NCBI GenBank assembly: GCA_022419385.1 | Contig: JAJUBI010000002.1 | Location: 4,340,001 to 4,404,000, forward strand | Origin: Paraconiothyrium sp. Pb-2020 | Lineage: Eukaryota > Ascomycota > Dothideomycetes > Pleosporales > Didymosphaeriaceae | Length of the DNA stretch: 64,000 nucleotides | Reading direction: 5' to 3' | In this document: in pieces, positions 44,032 to 55,316 of the stretch | Layout of the letters: every line of letters begins with the position of its first letter | Numbering within the stretch: position 1 is the stretch's first letter | Program-made: the position numbers and the translations under genes | The notes under the pieces: generated by a model | Told to the model about the DNA's origin: nothing | Databases searched by the model: none | The model's input: only the letters and a program-made list of their open reading frames with translations

Positions 44032-44977
44032 GATTGAGAACTTCGAAGTGGTGTGGACGCTGAAGACGGATCGAGGCAATTCATGTATTCCAACTCTTTA
44101 TCACGATCAGATGTTCTGGGACTCTTTCCGGTCCTCTCAGTGTCAATCGCTTCCGCTTTATACGTGTCCGATGGAACGTAGGGACCGGGTCTCGAGCACT
44201 TGTGGAAGTCAATTTCCTCGGGCCCGAATCCTACGACTACTGCTGACCGACGATGGAAACTTGATGTTCCGATCCGGTAGGATTTGATGAAATTGTGAAG
44301 CTAGACTCGATGGTCTTCTAGGTCCCTAGCGATGTGTACACACACAATCATGGCCACACCCGATCGAAGTAGATTTAGATTTTTACCGTCCATCTTCCAT
44401 CGGGAAGCCGGGTCGATAGCGTCCGAGACAGAAAGCGTGAGAGCATTGGTAAGCTCTGCAAGCATAAGCAGCGATTATGCCGCCCAAATTGGCCGTCAAC
44501 AAGACACGCTAAAACAGCCTGAACCCCTCCCCGCAGAACAGCGAACCCCACCCCTGGCAGAGACCCTCAGTCTTCTTCCAACGTCTATCAAAGACACCCA
44601 CTCACGCCAAGTCAGCCAACATGCCAACTATCTCACGCCTAGAAACCTCGCACTTTAAGTGTTGCCGTGCCGCGCAACTAGATGCGATGCGAGCCCGCAG
44701 GTGACGTCTGATTGGGCGCGCTGCAGATGAGGGGCACTTGCGGCGCTTAAGCACCCCGCTAACACGTCGCTGGCCATCAGCGAGGCTGAGCAGCTGGGAG
44801 ATGCGCGCGCGTGGAGAGCTATACTTAGAGCTGTACTTAGACTGCGCGTGAGACCGCTTTCCTGGCCACCCGTCCTTTGCTTGTCTTCCAGCGTGGCTTC
44901 AGCGCGTCGAGCTGTTACATACTAGCACGAAGCGCGATCTCGAGGAAGAGTATCTAGAGAAACAACATTGAGTGAGC
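44032..44977. other. Divergent intergenic region with a small doubtful ORF
   Basis: 946 bp upstream of the FAD oxidase and AIM24 genes. Contains the 108-codon frame listed next. Confidence 0.45.
44332..44658 (+). CDS. Doubtful small ORF
   Basis: ATG-started frame of 108 codons (alternative ATG at 44350), hydrophilic, with Ser/Arg and Pro/Leu-rich segments. No signal, TM or known motif. It lies between two divergent genes and could be part of a leader or chance. Confidence 0.25.
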   Translation: MCTHTIMATPDRSRFRFLPSIFHREAGSIASETESVRALVSSASISSDYAAQIGRQQDTLKQPEPLPAEQRTPPLAETLSLLPTSIKDTHSRQVSQHANYLTPRNLAL

Positions 44978-46355
44978 ATGTCGGGCTTCCAGGGCAGTCC
45001 GCCGCCGAGTGGGCATTACTATGCGCGTGAGTAGGAAAGCGAGAATCCGCGTGGGAAGGGGGGGAACCTGACTAGATACCAGCACCGCCCGAGAAGGGAG
45101 GCTACGGGGCCCCGCCAGGTTCGTTCCTCGCATAATCCTACCCTCCGGCCTCATCCTGACATCGTTCAGATCAATCACAGCAATACTTCGCGCCTCCACC
45201 GGGTGGCCAATCCTACCCTCCTCCGCCGTCGTCGCCCCCTGCACAACAGCAACAGCAGCAACACTATCCGCCCCCACCCGCCGGCGCACCGCAACAACAA
45301 TTCTCTCCTCCCGACCACCATTCACAACAACAACAACACTACCCTCCGCCTGGCAATGCACCTCCGCCGCAGAGCCCATATGGCGCACCGAGTCCGAGCC
45401 CGCACCCGGGCATGCCGCCGCAGCAGATGAGCCAGCAGTACGTACAGCAGCAAGAGAAGCAGCCGCAGGCGCAGGTACAACAGGCACCGAGCCAACCACA
45501 ATTTGCGGGCGCGGGAAGCACACAGACAGATGATGTGGGCACATTCAATGGTGGGAGCTATAGGGTTAGTCATAGGGATACGAACACCATCTTGACGGTG
45601 CAGTTGGCGATTGGGGCGCCGTTTACGGCAAAGCCTGGTACGTCTCTTCAATTAGGACGCCTTTGGAGCAAGACAACGTGAAAACCGGTGTCTCCGTACT
45701 GACGAACTACTACAGGCGCAATGATTGCCATGTCGCCTACCATAACCCTCAAAGGCCACATCAAATTCTCCCTCAAGAAAGCCCTCGTCGGCGGCGACAT
45801 GTCCAAGTCCTCGTACACCGGGCCCGGCGAACTGCTCCTCGCGCCCCCTTCTATCGGAGACATCACAATCATCAAGCTCGCAGGCCACGAGCAGTGGTCC
45901 GTTGGAAAAGACGCGTTCCTCGCGTGCACACAAGGCATTGTCACAGAGTACAAATCGCAAGGATTCGGAAAAGCTATATTCTCTGGCGAGGGATTGTTCG
46001 TGTATAAGATTAGCGGGCAGGGAATACTGTGGGTTACGAGTTTTGGCGCGATCATTAGGAAGGATGTAAGTCTACTTCACCAATTCTCCGAGCTTTTCCT
46101 TTACCTTGAGGGAAAATGCTGACTTTGAGACAGTTACAAAAAGATGAAAAATACTACATCGATAACCACCACCTGGTCGCCTGGAATTGCAAGTACGTCC
46201 TCGAGCGCGTGGCTTCTGGTGGTATCATTTCGAACGTTACAGCGGCCGAAGGGTTGGTGTGCAAATTCACAGGACCAGGCACAGTCTTTATGCAGACAAG
46301 GAATCCGAGGGAGTTTTCGACATGGTTGGCGGGGCAGTCGATTCAGAACCCGTGA
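44978..46355 (+). CDS. AIM24: AIM24-family protein
   Basis: Five exons: 44978-45026, 45083-45118, 45170-45637, 45716-46065, 46134-46355; phases agree; 374 aa. The first about 150 residues are Gln/Pro/Tyr-rich (PPPP, QQQQQ runs), encoded by a low-complexity stretch at 45170-45500. The AIM24 fold (TRAP-like, internally duplicated beta barrel) follows: [67 protein letters not shown], and after the last intron [32 protein letters not shown]. Named for a yeast protein affecting mitochondrial inheritance and MICOS stability. No clear mitochondrial presequence is visible; many fungal members share this Q/P-rich N-terminus. Confidence 0.88.
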
Positions 46356-46616
46356 TCATGAGTATACTACTTAGGTCGGTCGCTTTGATAGCGTGGTGTT
46401 GGGCATGATTTTATGTCTATTCGAAGGATTGGAGGCAGATCAATAATGAAATTCAAATTCGTAGCTACTAGCTGTGGCTACTGTGAAATTGTGCATATGT
46501 TCCGCATCATAGCGGGATCGTTCATTTGAACACAGGTTCGTATCGTACTTGATAGACAAATTCTGTCAAGCGCTCTTTATGAGAGGACCGTCACGCAAGG
46601 CAATCACGTTGCCGGC

Positions 46617-47825
46617 TCAGAAGTTCTCTTCCGCATCGCCCTTCGCTTTCTTCTGTCCAAACGGCAACCCCGTAACCTGTTTGTCCAACGACCCCTCATG
46701 CGGCTTTGCCGGCTTCACGCCCTCGGGATAATCAAAGTACCCTCCCCTTCCATTGAATGCATTATGCTCTGGCCCCAGCACCATATGATTCCCACCAGAC
46801 AAGAAGTCATGTGGGAAACCAATTTCCCAGCCATACGCCGCATCAATAGTGGCCATATCCTGCTCATCCAGCTTCAACTTCAACGCTTCGATGTTCTGGC
46901 CTAGGTAATCCACTTTGCGTCCGCCGATGATGGGGAACACGTATGGTGCTTTGTGGAGGACGTATGCAAGCGCCACACTCGTTGCACCCGTGCCCTTCTT
47001 CTCTGCCACCTTTTCAAGCACGCTGCGGACTTGTTCGTCACGCGATTTCGACCCTACCTGCAGCGTGCGCGTTCCCTCTTTCTCCTTGTCTTCTGCCTTC
47101 TTGAAACCGCCGCCACCGAGCACACCCCAGGGAGCGATCGCCATTCCTTCCGAAAGACACATGGGAATTACTTCGCGTTCGAGATCGCGGCAGCCGGCGC
47201 CCCAACGCCCTTGGTACACGGAAAAGGGGCGCAGGCCGTGCTGGCGCGCGTAGTCGTTGCATTTCACGACGAGCCAGGCGGGGGTGTCGCTGATGCCGAG
47301 ATAGAGGACGAGGCGGTCGGAGACGAGCGTGTTGAGTGTGTGCATCAGTTCGGGGACGGAAGTCGTGTGGTCGTAGAGATGGACGTAGTACAAGTCGATG
47401 TAGTCTGTTCGCAAATTCTTGAGCGACCGCTTCACACTCGTATGTATGTTCTTCGTGCTGTTCCCGCTGAAGTTGCTCTGGATGATGTTATCTCCGAGGT
47501 GTTGATACTGTCCGCCGGTGAACTTTGTAGCGAGGACTATCTCGTCTCGCCGCCCGCGCGTCTCCATCCACTCGCCCAGCCACTGCTCGCTCTCGCCGAA
47601 TTGATAGTTTACAGCTGTGTCAATAAAGTTTCCGCCTTGACTGTAGAAGTAGTCAAGCATGGCGAAGGCAGTGTCTTTGGTGCATTCGCCGAGAGAGTCT
47701 TTCCAGGCATCGCCGAAGTTCATGGCGCCGAGGCAGAGGGGAGAGACGCGGACGCCGGCGCTGGGAGCGAGGATGCGGTGGCGCCCAAGGACAGACTTGG
47801 GGACTGGGGGTGCGGGAAAGGCCAT
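46617..47825 (-). CDS. Aldo-keto reductase (norsolorinic-acid-reductase-like)
   Basis: Uninterrupted frame of 402 aa from the ATG at 47825 (MAFPAPPVPK). The catalytic tetrad is visible: Asp69 and Tyr74 in FIDTAVNYQFGESE, Lys101 in VLATKFTGG, His149 in YYVHLYDH. The N-terminal SPLCLGAMNFGDAW and the long insert near FVIPIIGGRKVDYLGQNIEAL-like sequence place it in the fungal AKR9 group, which includes aflatoxin NorA and many aryl-alcohol dehydrogenases. It reduces carbonyls with NADPH in the cytosol. There are no polyketide genes nearby, so an aflatoxin-type role is not suggested. Confidence 0.9.
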   Translation of the reverse strand: MAFPAPPVPKSVLGRHRILAPSAGVRVSPLCLGAMNFGDAWKDSLGECTKDTAFAMLDYFYSQGGNFIDTAVNYQFGESEQWLGEWMETRGRRDEIVLATKFTGGQYQHLGDNIIQSNFSGNSTKNIHTSVKRSLKNLRTDYIDLYYVHLYDHTTSVPELMHTLNTLVSDRLVLYLGISDTPAWLVVKCNDYARQHGLRPFSVYQGRWGAGCRDLEREVIPMCLSEGMAIAPWGVLGGGGFKKAEDKEKEGTRTLQVGSKSRDEQVRSVLEKVAEKKGTGATSVALAYVLHKAPYVFPIIGGRKVDYLGQNIEALKLKLDEQDMATIDAAYGWEIGFPHDFLSGGNHMVLGPEHNAFNGRGGYFDYPEGVKPAKPHEGSLDKQVTGLPFGQKKAKGDAEENF

Positions 47826-48598
47826 TTTGGGTATTGGTGTCTTGTTATTGGTGAGGTTCAAGTGTGATCAATTTGGGATATAAGTATGCTCGACGTGTAT
47901 ACGTAGGTATTTCTGTTGTTGTGAGGCCAGGCATTCTGATTTCTTCGTAGATTTCCCCTCCTATTTATCTATCTATTGGTCCCTCACATTAGCGATACAG
48001 TATCGGATTTTATACTACGTCCATATTTGCCCACTCCACTCCCGTACGAGAGCTTTGGTTGATTCGTTGTTCAACTCCTAACACCTTAAGGTATCAAAGC
48101 TTAAGTCCGCGAAACTCCGAACTATTGCCCTCCGAATATTTCGGACGCACGCCCGACGACTAAAGCGTCAACCATAGCGTGGCAGACTTATGTAGTTCAG
48201 GCTTTCAATCAATTTGAGCCGAGGAAGTAATTCAGAAACGGCATGTAAGGCTGGAGTCTGCGAGAGCCGATTACTACTAGGCCTTTCTAGTGTTAGCGTG
48301 CTGGATATTGACTCTGCAATTCGTTGACATCACTGTCTCCACATGGTCCTACATCATCGTCGATGAATTGCGTTACGCATCGCGAATGCTGCCGCCATCG
48401 AGAAACAGTACCTTGCATACCCGTCAAGGTACAAAGTGCCATGGCGCAAGAGCAGCGTCGCTTCCACCTTTAAGAATCCCATTGTAACCTCGTAATTGCT
48501 GAGGACCAGCACTACCGAAAAGTAATATAATCTTTCACCACCTTTCCTGATATTTCCCATAAAACATCATCTCTAGAAGACATTCCCCATCTACCACA
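47826..48598. other. Divergent intergenic region
   Basis: 773 bp between the aldo-keto reductase and SMP-repeat genes. Nothing else recognised. Confidence 0.5.
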
Positions 48599-49216
48599 AT
48601 GTCCACGAAGCTCTTCCGTATGACCAGACTGATCAGCGCATCACGCCCTGCAGCACCAATCGTCTCCAAAACATTCAACAACCGCACATTCGTATCAACA
48701 GCCCGCGCAATGGCCGCAACAGTCGACTCCAACTTCATTTCGCGCATCACCGCCGCCGAAAAGCAAATCACTAACCAGGACGAACCTGTTCCCGGCGGCC
48801 CAACTGCACAGGCCCAGTCTCACGCCAACCAACCTCTGACCAGCCAAGTCATCCACGACATCACCATGGGCGAGCGCAAGATCACTGGTCTCGACGGCCC
48901 CATGCCCTCAGGTCCCACTTCCATCGCGCAGTCAATCCTCACTGCGTCAGACTCGACGAGAGGCAACGGTGCATCTGGCGTGCTAGACAGCGAGACGATA
49001 AGCAAGATCACGCAGAAGGAGAAGGAGATCACCGGGCAGGAAGATCCCGTTAGAAGAGGCCCGACCGCAAAAGCACAGCAGCACAGCGGAGAGCCGATTA
49101 CCAGCGAGGCATTGCATGACATCACGGAGGGCGAGAAGAAGATTACGGGAGGTGAGAGGGTAAAAGGGGGGCCGACGAGTGCCGCGCAGAGTGAGCTTGC
49201 GAAGAGTAGGCAGTAA
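48599..49216 (+). CDS. SMP (seed maturation protein) repeat protein, probably mitochondrial
   Basis: 205 aa, single exon. An Arg/Ser-rich, acid-free N-terminus (MSTKLFRMTRLISASR ... FVSTARA) looks like a mitochondrial targeting peptide, though not proven. The rest consists of SMP-type repeats of about 38-45 residues: I-x-AE(K)-x-ITNQ-EPVPGGPTAQAQS, ITMGERKITGLDGPMPSGPTSIAQS, ITQKEKEITGQEDPVRRGPTAKAQ and ITEGEKKITGGERVKGGPTSAAQS. SMP repeats belong to late-embryogenesis-abundant proteins linked to desiccation and stress in plants; fungal homologues are common and uncharacterised. Confidence 0.8.
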   Translation: MSTKLFRMTRLISASRPAAPIVSKTFNNRTFVSTARAMAATVDSNFISRITAAEKQITNQDEPVPGGPTAQAQSHANQPLTSQVIHDITMGERKITGLDGPMPSGPTSIAQSILTASDSTRGNGASGVLDSETISKITQKEKEITGQEDPVRRGPTAKAQQHSGEPITSEALHDITEGEKKITGGERVKGGPTSAAQSELAKSRQ

Positions 49217-49688
49217 ATATAGAAGAGGTGGTGTATGACATGGGTGTATATTTATAGGTAATGTGGAAAATGTAAGATACTCGAGAACTCGTCATGATGA
49301 TTGACCAATCACCGTCTTACCTGCCTTCGCACGACGACCCCACCTTCCCATCGCATCGCATCGCCAACTGTTGCACAAGCATCTCATTCGCTCTAGAATT
49401 CGATGTATTTGGGGCTCTCGAATACTGATCCACTACATCATTCATGTACTTCAACCGCAATGTCGTCTTCATTGCCCAGGTATGCTCGCGTTCTTCGCGG
49501 GGGCCAAAGATATGCGCAGAATACGCGCAAATGAGCCGATGGACCTCAGCCTTGTTGGGTGCAGGTATAAAGAGGCGACGCACCCGACGTTGCCTCGCCG
49601 TCTGATGTACTTTTAATTTACTCATAGATCTATCCCTTGTCCTAGGGCCTTCATATATTTTAACATCCGATATATCGCAGTCGTCGCT
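49217..49688. other. Intergenic region
   Basis: 472 bp upstream of the Myb/C2H2 gene; contains the small minus-strand frame listed above. Confidence 0.45.
49317..49625 (-). CDS. Hypothetical small protein
   Basis: ATG-started frame of 102 aa. An Arg-rich N-terminus (TARQRRVRRLFIPAP) leads into an amphipathic helical stretch (EVHRLICAYSAHIFG, HTWAMKTTLRLKYMNDVV) and a Cys-containing end. No known motif. It sits tail-to-head between the SMP-repeat gene and the Myb/C2H2 gene. Possibly a real short gene; weak support. Confidence 0.3.
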   Translation of the reverse strand: MSKLKVHQTARQRRVRRLFIPAPNKAEVHRLICAYSAHIFGPREEREHTWAMKTTLRLKYMNDVVDQYSRAPNTSNSRANEMLVQQLAMRCDGKVGSSCEGR

Positions 49689-51982
49689 ATGCCGAAAGTC
49701 GAGAGAGTGACATCAGTATATAGAAATTCGGTGAGCACAGCTTCAGCGGCTGGAGGCGGTGCTCGATCTTCATCTTGGTCTCAGCAAGATGATGAGACCC
49801 TAATTAAAGCCCGCGCGCAAGGGCTCAATTGGAACCAGATATCGCCCAAACATTTTCCGAGCAAGTCGGCGAACGCCTGTCGGAAAAGACATGAACGGCT
49901 CATGGAAAAACAAAACGCCGATCAATGGGATGGTGTTAGGCTAGAGGTGCTTGCAGAAGCATATATGGAAGTGCGATCGGAGATGTGGAGTATCCTAGGC
50001 GCGAGGGTCAATGAGAAATGGCAATTGGTTGAACAGAAAGTACGTGGTGTGGTCCTAACATCGAAAGCTCTTGACTGATTCGTTCCAGGTCATGGAGAAA
50101 GGATTGAAGAATTTGACTCAAGTTTATCGTCAAGCGCAAAGGAAACAAGCCGCTGACGAAGAGCATCACGATGATAGTGGTATTGGCATTTCTGATTTAG
50201 ATGATGACTCCTACGAGGAGGCAAATGTGAATCTTAGGGCGATGCCGAGTTCAGACACACCAACACGTATACCTGCTGGTCGCTCAACTCGACCATACCG
50301 GTATGATAGCCTTCCGAGGCTAGGACCAGTGCCTAGAACTGGGATGACATACGCCTCTCGAATTACGAATACAGACCCAAATCAAACGATGAACACCGAT
50401 GCTCCCAAAGCTGCAAGTGGAACGAGGAAGGGATGCAGAAGGCAAACATATGAGGCAGTTACGGAGAGGCCCATTACGTCGACTGATTTGCGTCTACTCG
50501 ATTCTTCAGATTATTCAAGCGACGTTGATGCTATTACCTCACCTTCCGTGGCCTCTGAAGACTCTGCAGAAGCCGATATGAACGAGATTGATTTACGCAA
50601 AGAACTCCTACTCGATCGACTCATGCTCCAGTTTTACAGCATCTTTGATGCTCAAAGCTCCCCACTTCGACAACATCAAGGCTCTACAGAGTCCCCAGAA
50701 GGCTCTCCGTGCAAAGGTATGGTATCCAATCCCGCGAGCTCTAAAAGCACCACAAAGCATGGCCGTTCTTTCGAAGAGGATGGCGAAGACAAAGAATCTG
50801 GAGATCGGCCTCGAAAAAGGCCTCAAAAAGTGAGCAATGATAACACAAACCCCAATCATGAGAAGAAAAAGCATTTGGCTTGCCCTTTCTTCAAACATGA
50901 TCCTACAAAAACGTGTGTTACGAAGTCTTGTTCGGGCCCAGGAGGTTGGAAAGATATACCTCGTCTCAAGTGAGTTCGTATCGGAAATACTGACGCAACA
51001 ACCCATGACTTACGTATCACAGAGAGCACATATATCGTAGACATACCCTAGCACCTCGATGTGTCCGCTGCTGCAAAACTTTCAAAGACGAAGGCGAACT
51101 CGCAGAACATCAACGAGCGCCGGTTGCATGTCTCGTCAGAATGCAAGAGCCTCTTGAAGGTCTAACTCAAGAGCAGGTTGAGCAACTGAAACGCCGCAAG
51201 AGCATGTTCCAAGCAGGAAGCGAAGCAGAAAAGTGGAAGATCGTCTACATGATATGCTTCCCAGACACTGCCCCTGGTGACATGCCTACGCCGTGTAAGT
51301 ATGCCTTGTCCTACCTACTCAAGCTTTGATTGAGAGAATAGCAGACTATGACAATGACATCACTCGGACCGATCTCAGGGACCAGTCGCCAAGGGACCCG
51401 AGCCTCGCGCAGTATGAAGCATACATGAATCGCGAACTCCCACGCAAAGTCCGCAAGGAGCTCGAGACAGCAATTGGGAAGTTCTTCGGTCCGCTAGAAG
51501 AGACGTTGAAGAACCAGCTCGAAGGCCTCATTCGCAATTGCCAGGAAAGACTGTCGCGGGATTTTGCAAATTCCCAAGATTCTGCCCATGCAACAGGCCC
51601 GGCGGCGCCATCTGAATTAGCCGGACCGAGTCATAGTGGCACACAACCGCAACTTGACGCGACGTCGACACCAGGTGTTTTGGCTCCGTACACTGTACCC
51701 ATGGATTCTTCCTTTGAACTTTGGCAGGGCATGGATGCCACATTCAACTTGCAGACCTCCATATATCCAGATTCTGCATATCATTCGGAGACAAACCCAC
51801 TTCCCAGTGATCTTTGGTGGCCTGCAACACTCGACGCATTCCCAAGTCTGGCCAATTCTGATGCAGTTGAGTCAGGAATGATGTCCAGTCTAGAATCACA
51901 TGGGCGTAGCACAGAATACGAATCGAATCCGTCTTACACATGTAAGGGTAAAGGAAAAGCTGACGAGGCCACTGGCGATTAA
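49689..51982 (+). CDS. Myb-like and C2H2-like zinc-finger protein
   Basis: Exons 49689-50039, 50089-50969, 51023-51294, 51342-51982; introns of 49, 53 and 47 nt with GTACGT, GTGAGT and GTAAGT donors; phases agree; about 714 aa. Exon 1 holds a Myb/SANT-like domain: WSQQDDETLIKARAQGLNWNQI, FPSKSANACRKRHERL, WDGVRLEVLAEAYMEVR. A low-complexity linker rich in Ser, Asp and Thr follows. The second domain spans the exon 2/3 junction: LACPFFKHDPTKTC, CSGPGGWKDIPRLKEHIYRRHT, PRCVRCCKTFKDEGELAEHQRAPVAC, the fungal HLxRRH C2H2-type module. The tail is helical then Ser/Pro-rich. A DNA-binding regulator is likely; targets unknown. A decayed piece of exon 1 lies downstream at about 52474. Confidence 0.85.
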
Positions 51983-52473
51983 GCGGGGCTCGGAAATTCG
52001 TGCATCCCAGTGCTTGCGAACAGCAGGCAGTAAGGATGTGACAGACTGTATGATGTATATTGTACGATACAATTTCATGGCAGTGTAAATTATCGGTATT
52101 GCAATGCTGCATTTCCAGGAACGATATGTCAGTCACGTTGGATCGCCTCTTCGTGGTCAGCCACCTTCCTATGCCATCGTGGAATGGCGTACTCTATTAC
52201 TGCGACCGCGTGCATACATAGCGCTTTCATATGTCCAAGTTAGAGGAAATGAGCAACTCAAGATCATCGCAATGAGATTGTACCCCACTATGCCCATCGT
52301 AGGGCCAAAGGAAAGAGGCGCAAAATACGTGCGCAAATTGCTGATGCTCATCTTTTTTTACGGTTATGAAGATGAAAATCAACGTCTTTCCAGCACCAGG
52401 GTGGAGTCGAACTCGATTTTATGTTTGTTGCTCTCAATTCCAGCACTATCCGGAAGACATGACCATGGAAATA

Positions 52474-52641
52474 AAAAGCACTAAGCATTGGGATGGTATC
52501 CGATTGGGCATCCTTGCAGAATGTTACATGGAACGTGGGCATCCTCGCAGAATGTTACATGGAACGACGGTCCAAGGTGTGTCCGTACGAGCGCGAGGGT
52601 GAATACAACATGGAGGGATGGTGCAGCAGAAAGTATGTGGT
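52474..52641 (+). pseudogene. Decayed partial copy of the Myb exon of the 49689 gene
   Basis: The stretch from GCATTGGGATGGTATCCG to CAGAAAGTATGTGG resembles 49910-50055 of the upstream gene, including its end-of-exon-1 and donor region (CAGAAAGTACGTGG there). Shared translated blocks are WDGIRLGILAECYMER against WDGVRLEVLAEAYMEV, and GCGCGAGGGT followed by CAGAAAGT. The copy has an internal 31-bp tandem duplication and no long open frame. I infer a non-processed, donor-retaining partial duplication. Confidence 0.7.
52506..52567 (+). repeat. 31-bp tandem duplication inside the Myb relic
   Basis: Two adjoining 31-bp units (52506-52536, 52537-52567) differ at only two positions. They encode the repeated phrase ILAECYMER in different frames. 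Confidence 0.85.
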
Positions 52642-53643
52642 CTGCTCACAAACATTGCTACTTTTGCACTTGAATGTCGCAGCGCATGGAGCTACGATTC
52701 CTGGGATTTCAATAGCTCGGCCGACCATATCATGAAACGGCTTCAGGCGCAGGGTTCTTACCATTTGATCACGGTGTCAGTCGTATTAGTTCATGTTTCC
52801 CTTGACAAGAATCGCGTCGTGAATCCTCCGAGTAAGGATATGGATGGATACCCTTTCTACAATTGTAAGACACGGTAGGCGCACACAGATTTAGCCGAAA
52901 TGAATTTTTCAATCTTGGACTCTGCATCACTAGAGAAGATACGGACAAGAGAGGCGACGAGCAACCACGAAAATAGGACCCATCCTTACCATATGTCTCT
53001 TCAAGGGACGACCCTATATGCACCGCCAACAGCCTCTTGGGCATGTGCTGGACGAAGGTCGCCACGGCGCCCCGGACGCGAGCGACTGCACCTACTCCTA
53101 ATCTTTCCGCACTGCGCAAGAATCCTTTCAACCGGAATCCAAGAGGCGTTTTCGAAAGTGGATTCCTCGGGTACCGCGAAACTATCCGGATAGTCTGCAG
53201 AATTATCAATGCCACGAGCTCTTCCCAGACAGCGTTTGGCAAACGGTGAATCTGATATACATCGTTCAGCAGCACTTCCAATCAAGGTGAGAAGAAACGG
53301 CTTCGATGCTTTTTGATCTTGTTGACTCAGATTATTGGTGTTGCGATGACACCCGAAGCACCTCCGAGTTTTAGGGCTCCCTACGATGGCGAAAGGGCCG
53401 AGCGATCTGACGACATGCGAAAATCAGGCAACATGACAGCTGACAAGCACCCTCGCCAAGCTGCTTAACGAGCGACTTTCTCATATAGCATCAAGTAGGG
53501 CCGACTATGGACTCTCGAGTATTTCGACTTTTCGATGTCGCCATCCTGCACCGTGACATCGCGACCTGAGCCATAGTATAAAGTAATTGAAGGTGTCGCT
53601 ACTATGAGAGTCTGGCTCTCGAACCCTCGTCTATCTGATCACC

Positions 53644-55316
53644 ATGGGCAACGAAAAGGTACTTGCGCAGGCGGAAGAATCGCCTGTCAAGAAGACGGTA
53701 GACGCTCGAAACGCTGATGTCACGCTACGGTTGCTCGAAGAACATGGCCATGAGTTCGGTCCCCTGACGGAGGAGAAGGAGAAAAGGCTGAGGAGAACCA
53801 TCTACTGGCGGTTGATGACGTTACTTTCGGCCATCAATATCGTTCTTTTCGTGCGTTGTCTCATTCGCCGACTAACCAAAATTACACTGACAGTATCTAG
53901 ATCGACAAATCGACTCTGGGCTACGCTGCCATTTTGGGCTTGTTTGAGGAGACTAGGATCACCAAGACTGAGTACAACAATTTGAATACGATGTTCTATG
54001 TCGGTACGAAATTATCGCCCCATTGCAGTACGTGTTAAAAGCTAAGGGCAACAGGCTACCTCGCGTTTCAGTGGCCTGGTCATTACCTCATGCAACGACT
54101 GCCCTTTGGTAAATTTGTCGGTGCTGTAATATTTAGCTGGTCTGTCATTGTATTCCTACATTGCGTTGCTGTCCGTTACGCTGGTCTTGTTGTTATGCGG
54201 CTTGCACTTGGAGCAGCCGAAGCCGTTATTGTGCCGGCAATGGAGATCACTATCGGCATGTTCTTCAATCGCCAGGAGCAATCTTTCTTGCAGCCAGTTC
54301 TGTGGATCAGTTGTATAGGCGCGCCCGTTGTCACAGGATTCATCAGCTTTGGACTACTCCACACGTCAAGTGCCGTCCTTCCTTGGAAACTACTTCATAT
54401 CGTCACAGGTGGGGCAACTTTCCTGCTCGCCATCTGGGTCTGGATTGACTATCCGAACAATCCGGCAGATGCACGGTGGCTGTCACTAGAAGAGAAGGTC
54501 CAGGTTGTTCGTCGCGTTCATGCGTCGCATCAGAGCTCGATTGAGCAGAAGCACTTCAAGAAAGAACAATTCATCGAGACAATCAAGGATCCGGTGTCAT
54601 GGCTGTTTGCCCTGCAGTCGTTCACCTTGATGTACTCTAACAACCTCAATTACGGGCAGAAGAACCTGATTACCACATCTATTGGAATATCACCTCTAAA
54701 CTCGACCCTGGTTACTGCAGCGGGAGGAGCCTTCGGCGTATCCTGCTGTATCGTGGCAACATTTGCGCTCCGCAGATGGCCACGTAATATTGCGTTCCAC
54801 GCCTCGGTCTGGTGCTTGCCTTCCATTGCTGGTGGAATCGGAATGATCTCGATCGCTTGGGAACGCAAAGTAGCCTTACTTGCATGTCTCATCTTAGCTG
54901 CTTCAACTTATGGAGTCACATACATCATTGCTCTAGGGTGGACCACATCTACGGCTGCAGGATACACTAAGAAGCTGACACGCAACGTCATGTTCATGCT
55001 TGGCTACTGTGTGGGCAATCTTGTCTCGCCTCAAATTTGGGTCCCCTCTGCTGGACCGCGCTACTATGGAGCTTGGATATCTCAGATCATCATTGCGTGG
55101 GTCGGTACGCCCACGATTCTACTGGTGATCAGGTTCATCTTGATGCGCAGGAATGCAGAAAGAGAGCAGCATCTGGCTAACCTCAGTGGTGAAGAGAGCG
55201 AGGGCGGCTACGTGGAAGAAACTAATGCCGAAGGAGAGAGGGTAAAGTTCAAAGTGGACATCGCTGTTCTTGATCTCACAGATCTACAGAACAAGTCTTT
55301 TGTCTACCCGATTTGA
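53644..55316 (+). CDS. DAL5-like major facilitator permease
   Basis: Exons 53644-53850, 53901-54003, 54055-55316; introns of 50 and 51 nt; about 523 aa. The N-terminus is hydrophilic, then TM1 ([12 protein letters not shown]), [56 protein letters not shown] and the sixth TM region give the anion:cation symporter (allantoate permease) subfamily, with about 12 TM segments. The middle loop and C-terminus are charged. Members import allantoate, nicotinate or similar acids at the plasma membrane; the substrate is not inferable. No catabolic neighbours are evident. Confidence 0.9.

Larger units (their letters stand above)
51983..53643. other. Gene-poor region with a decayed Myb-exon copy
   Basis: 1.66 kb. 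A 170-codon minus frame (52769-53281) has no recognisable motif. The relic and its repeat are listed separately. Confidence 0.45.

Noticed and set aside
42511..47825. Secondary-metabolite cluster built on the FAD oxidase and the norA-like aldo-keto reductase
   Set aside because: No polyketide synthase, peptide synthetase, terpene cyclase or tailoring P450 in the window, and AIM24 lies between them.
46953..47867. 304-codon plus-strand frame opposite the aldo-keto reductase
   Set aside because: Antisense shadow of a clearly conserved coding sequence with the full catalytic tetrad.
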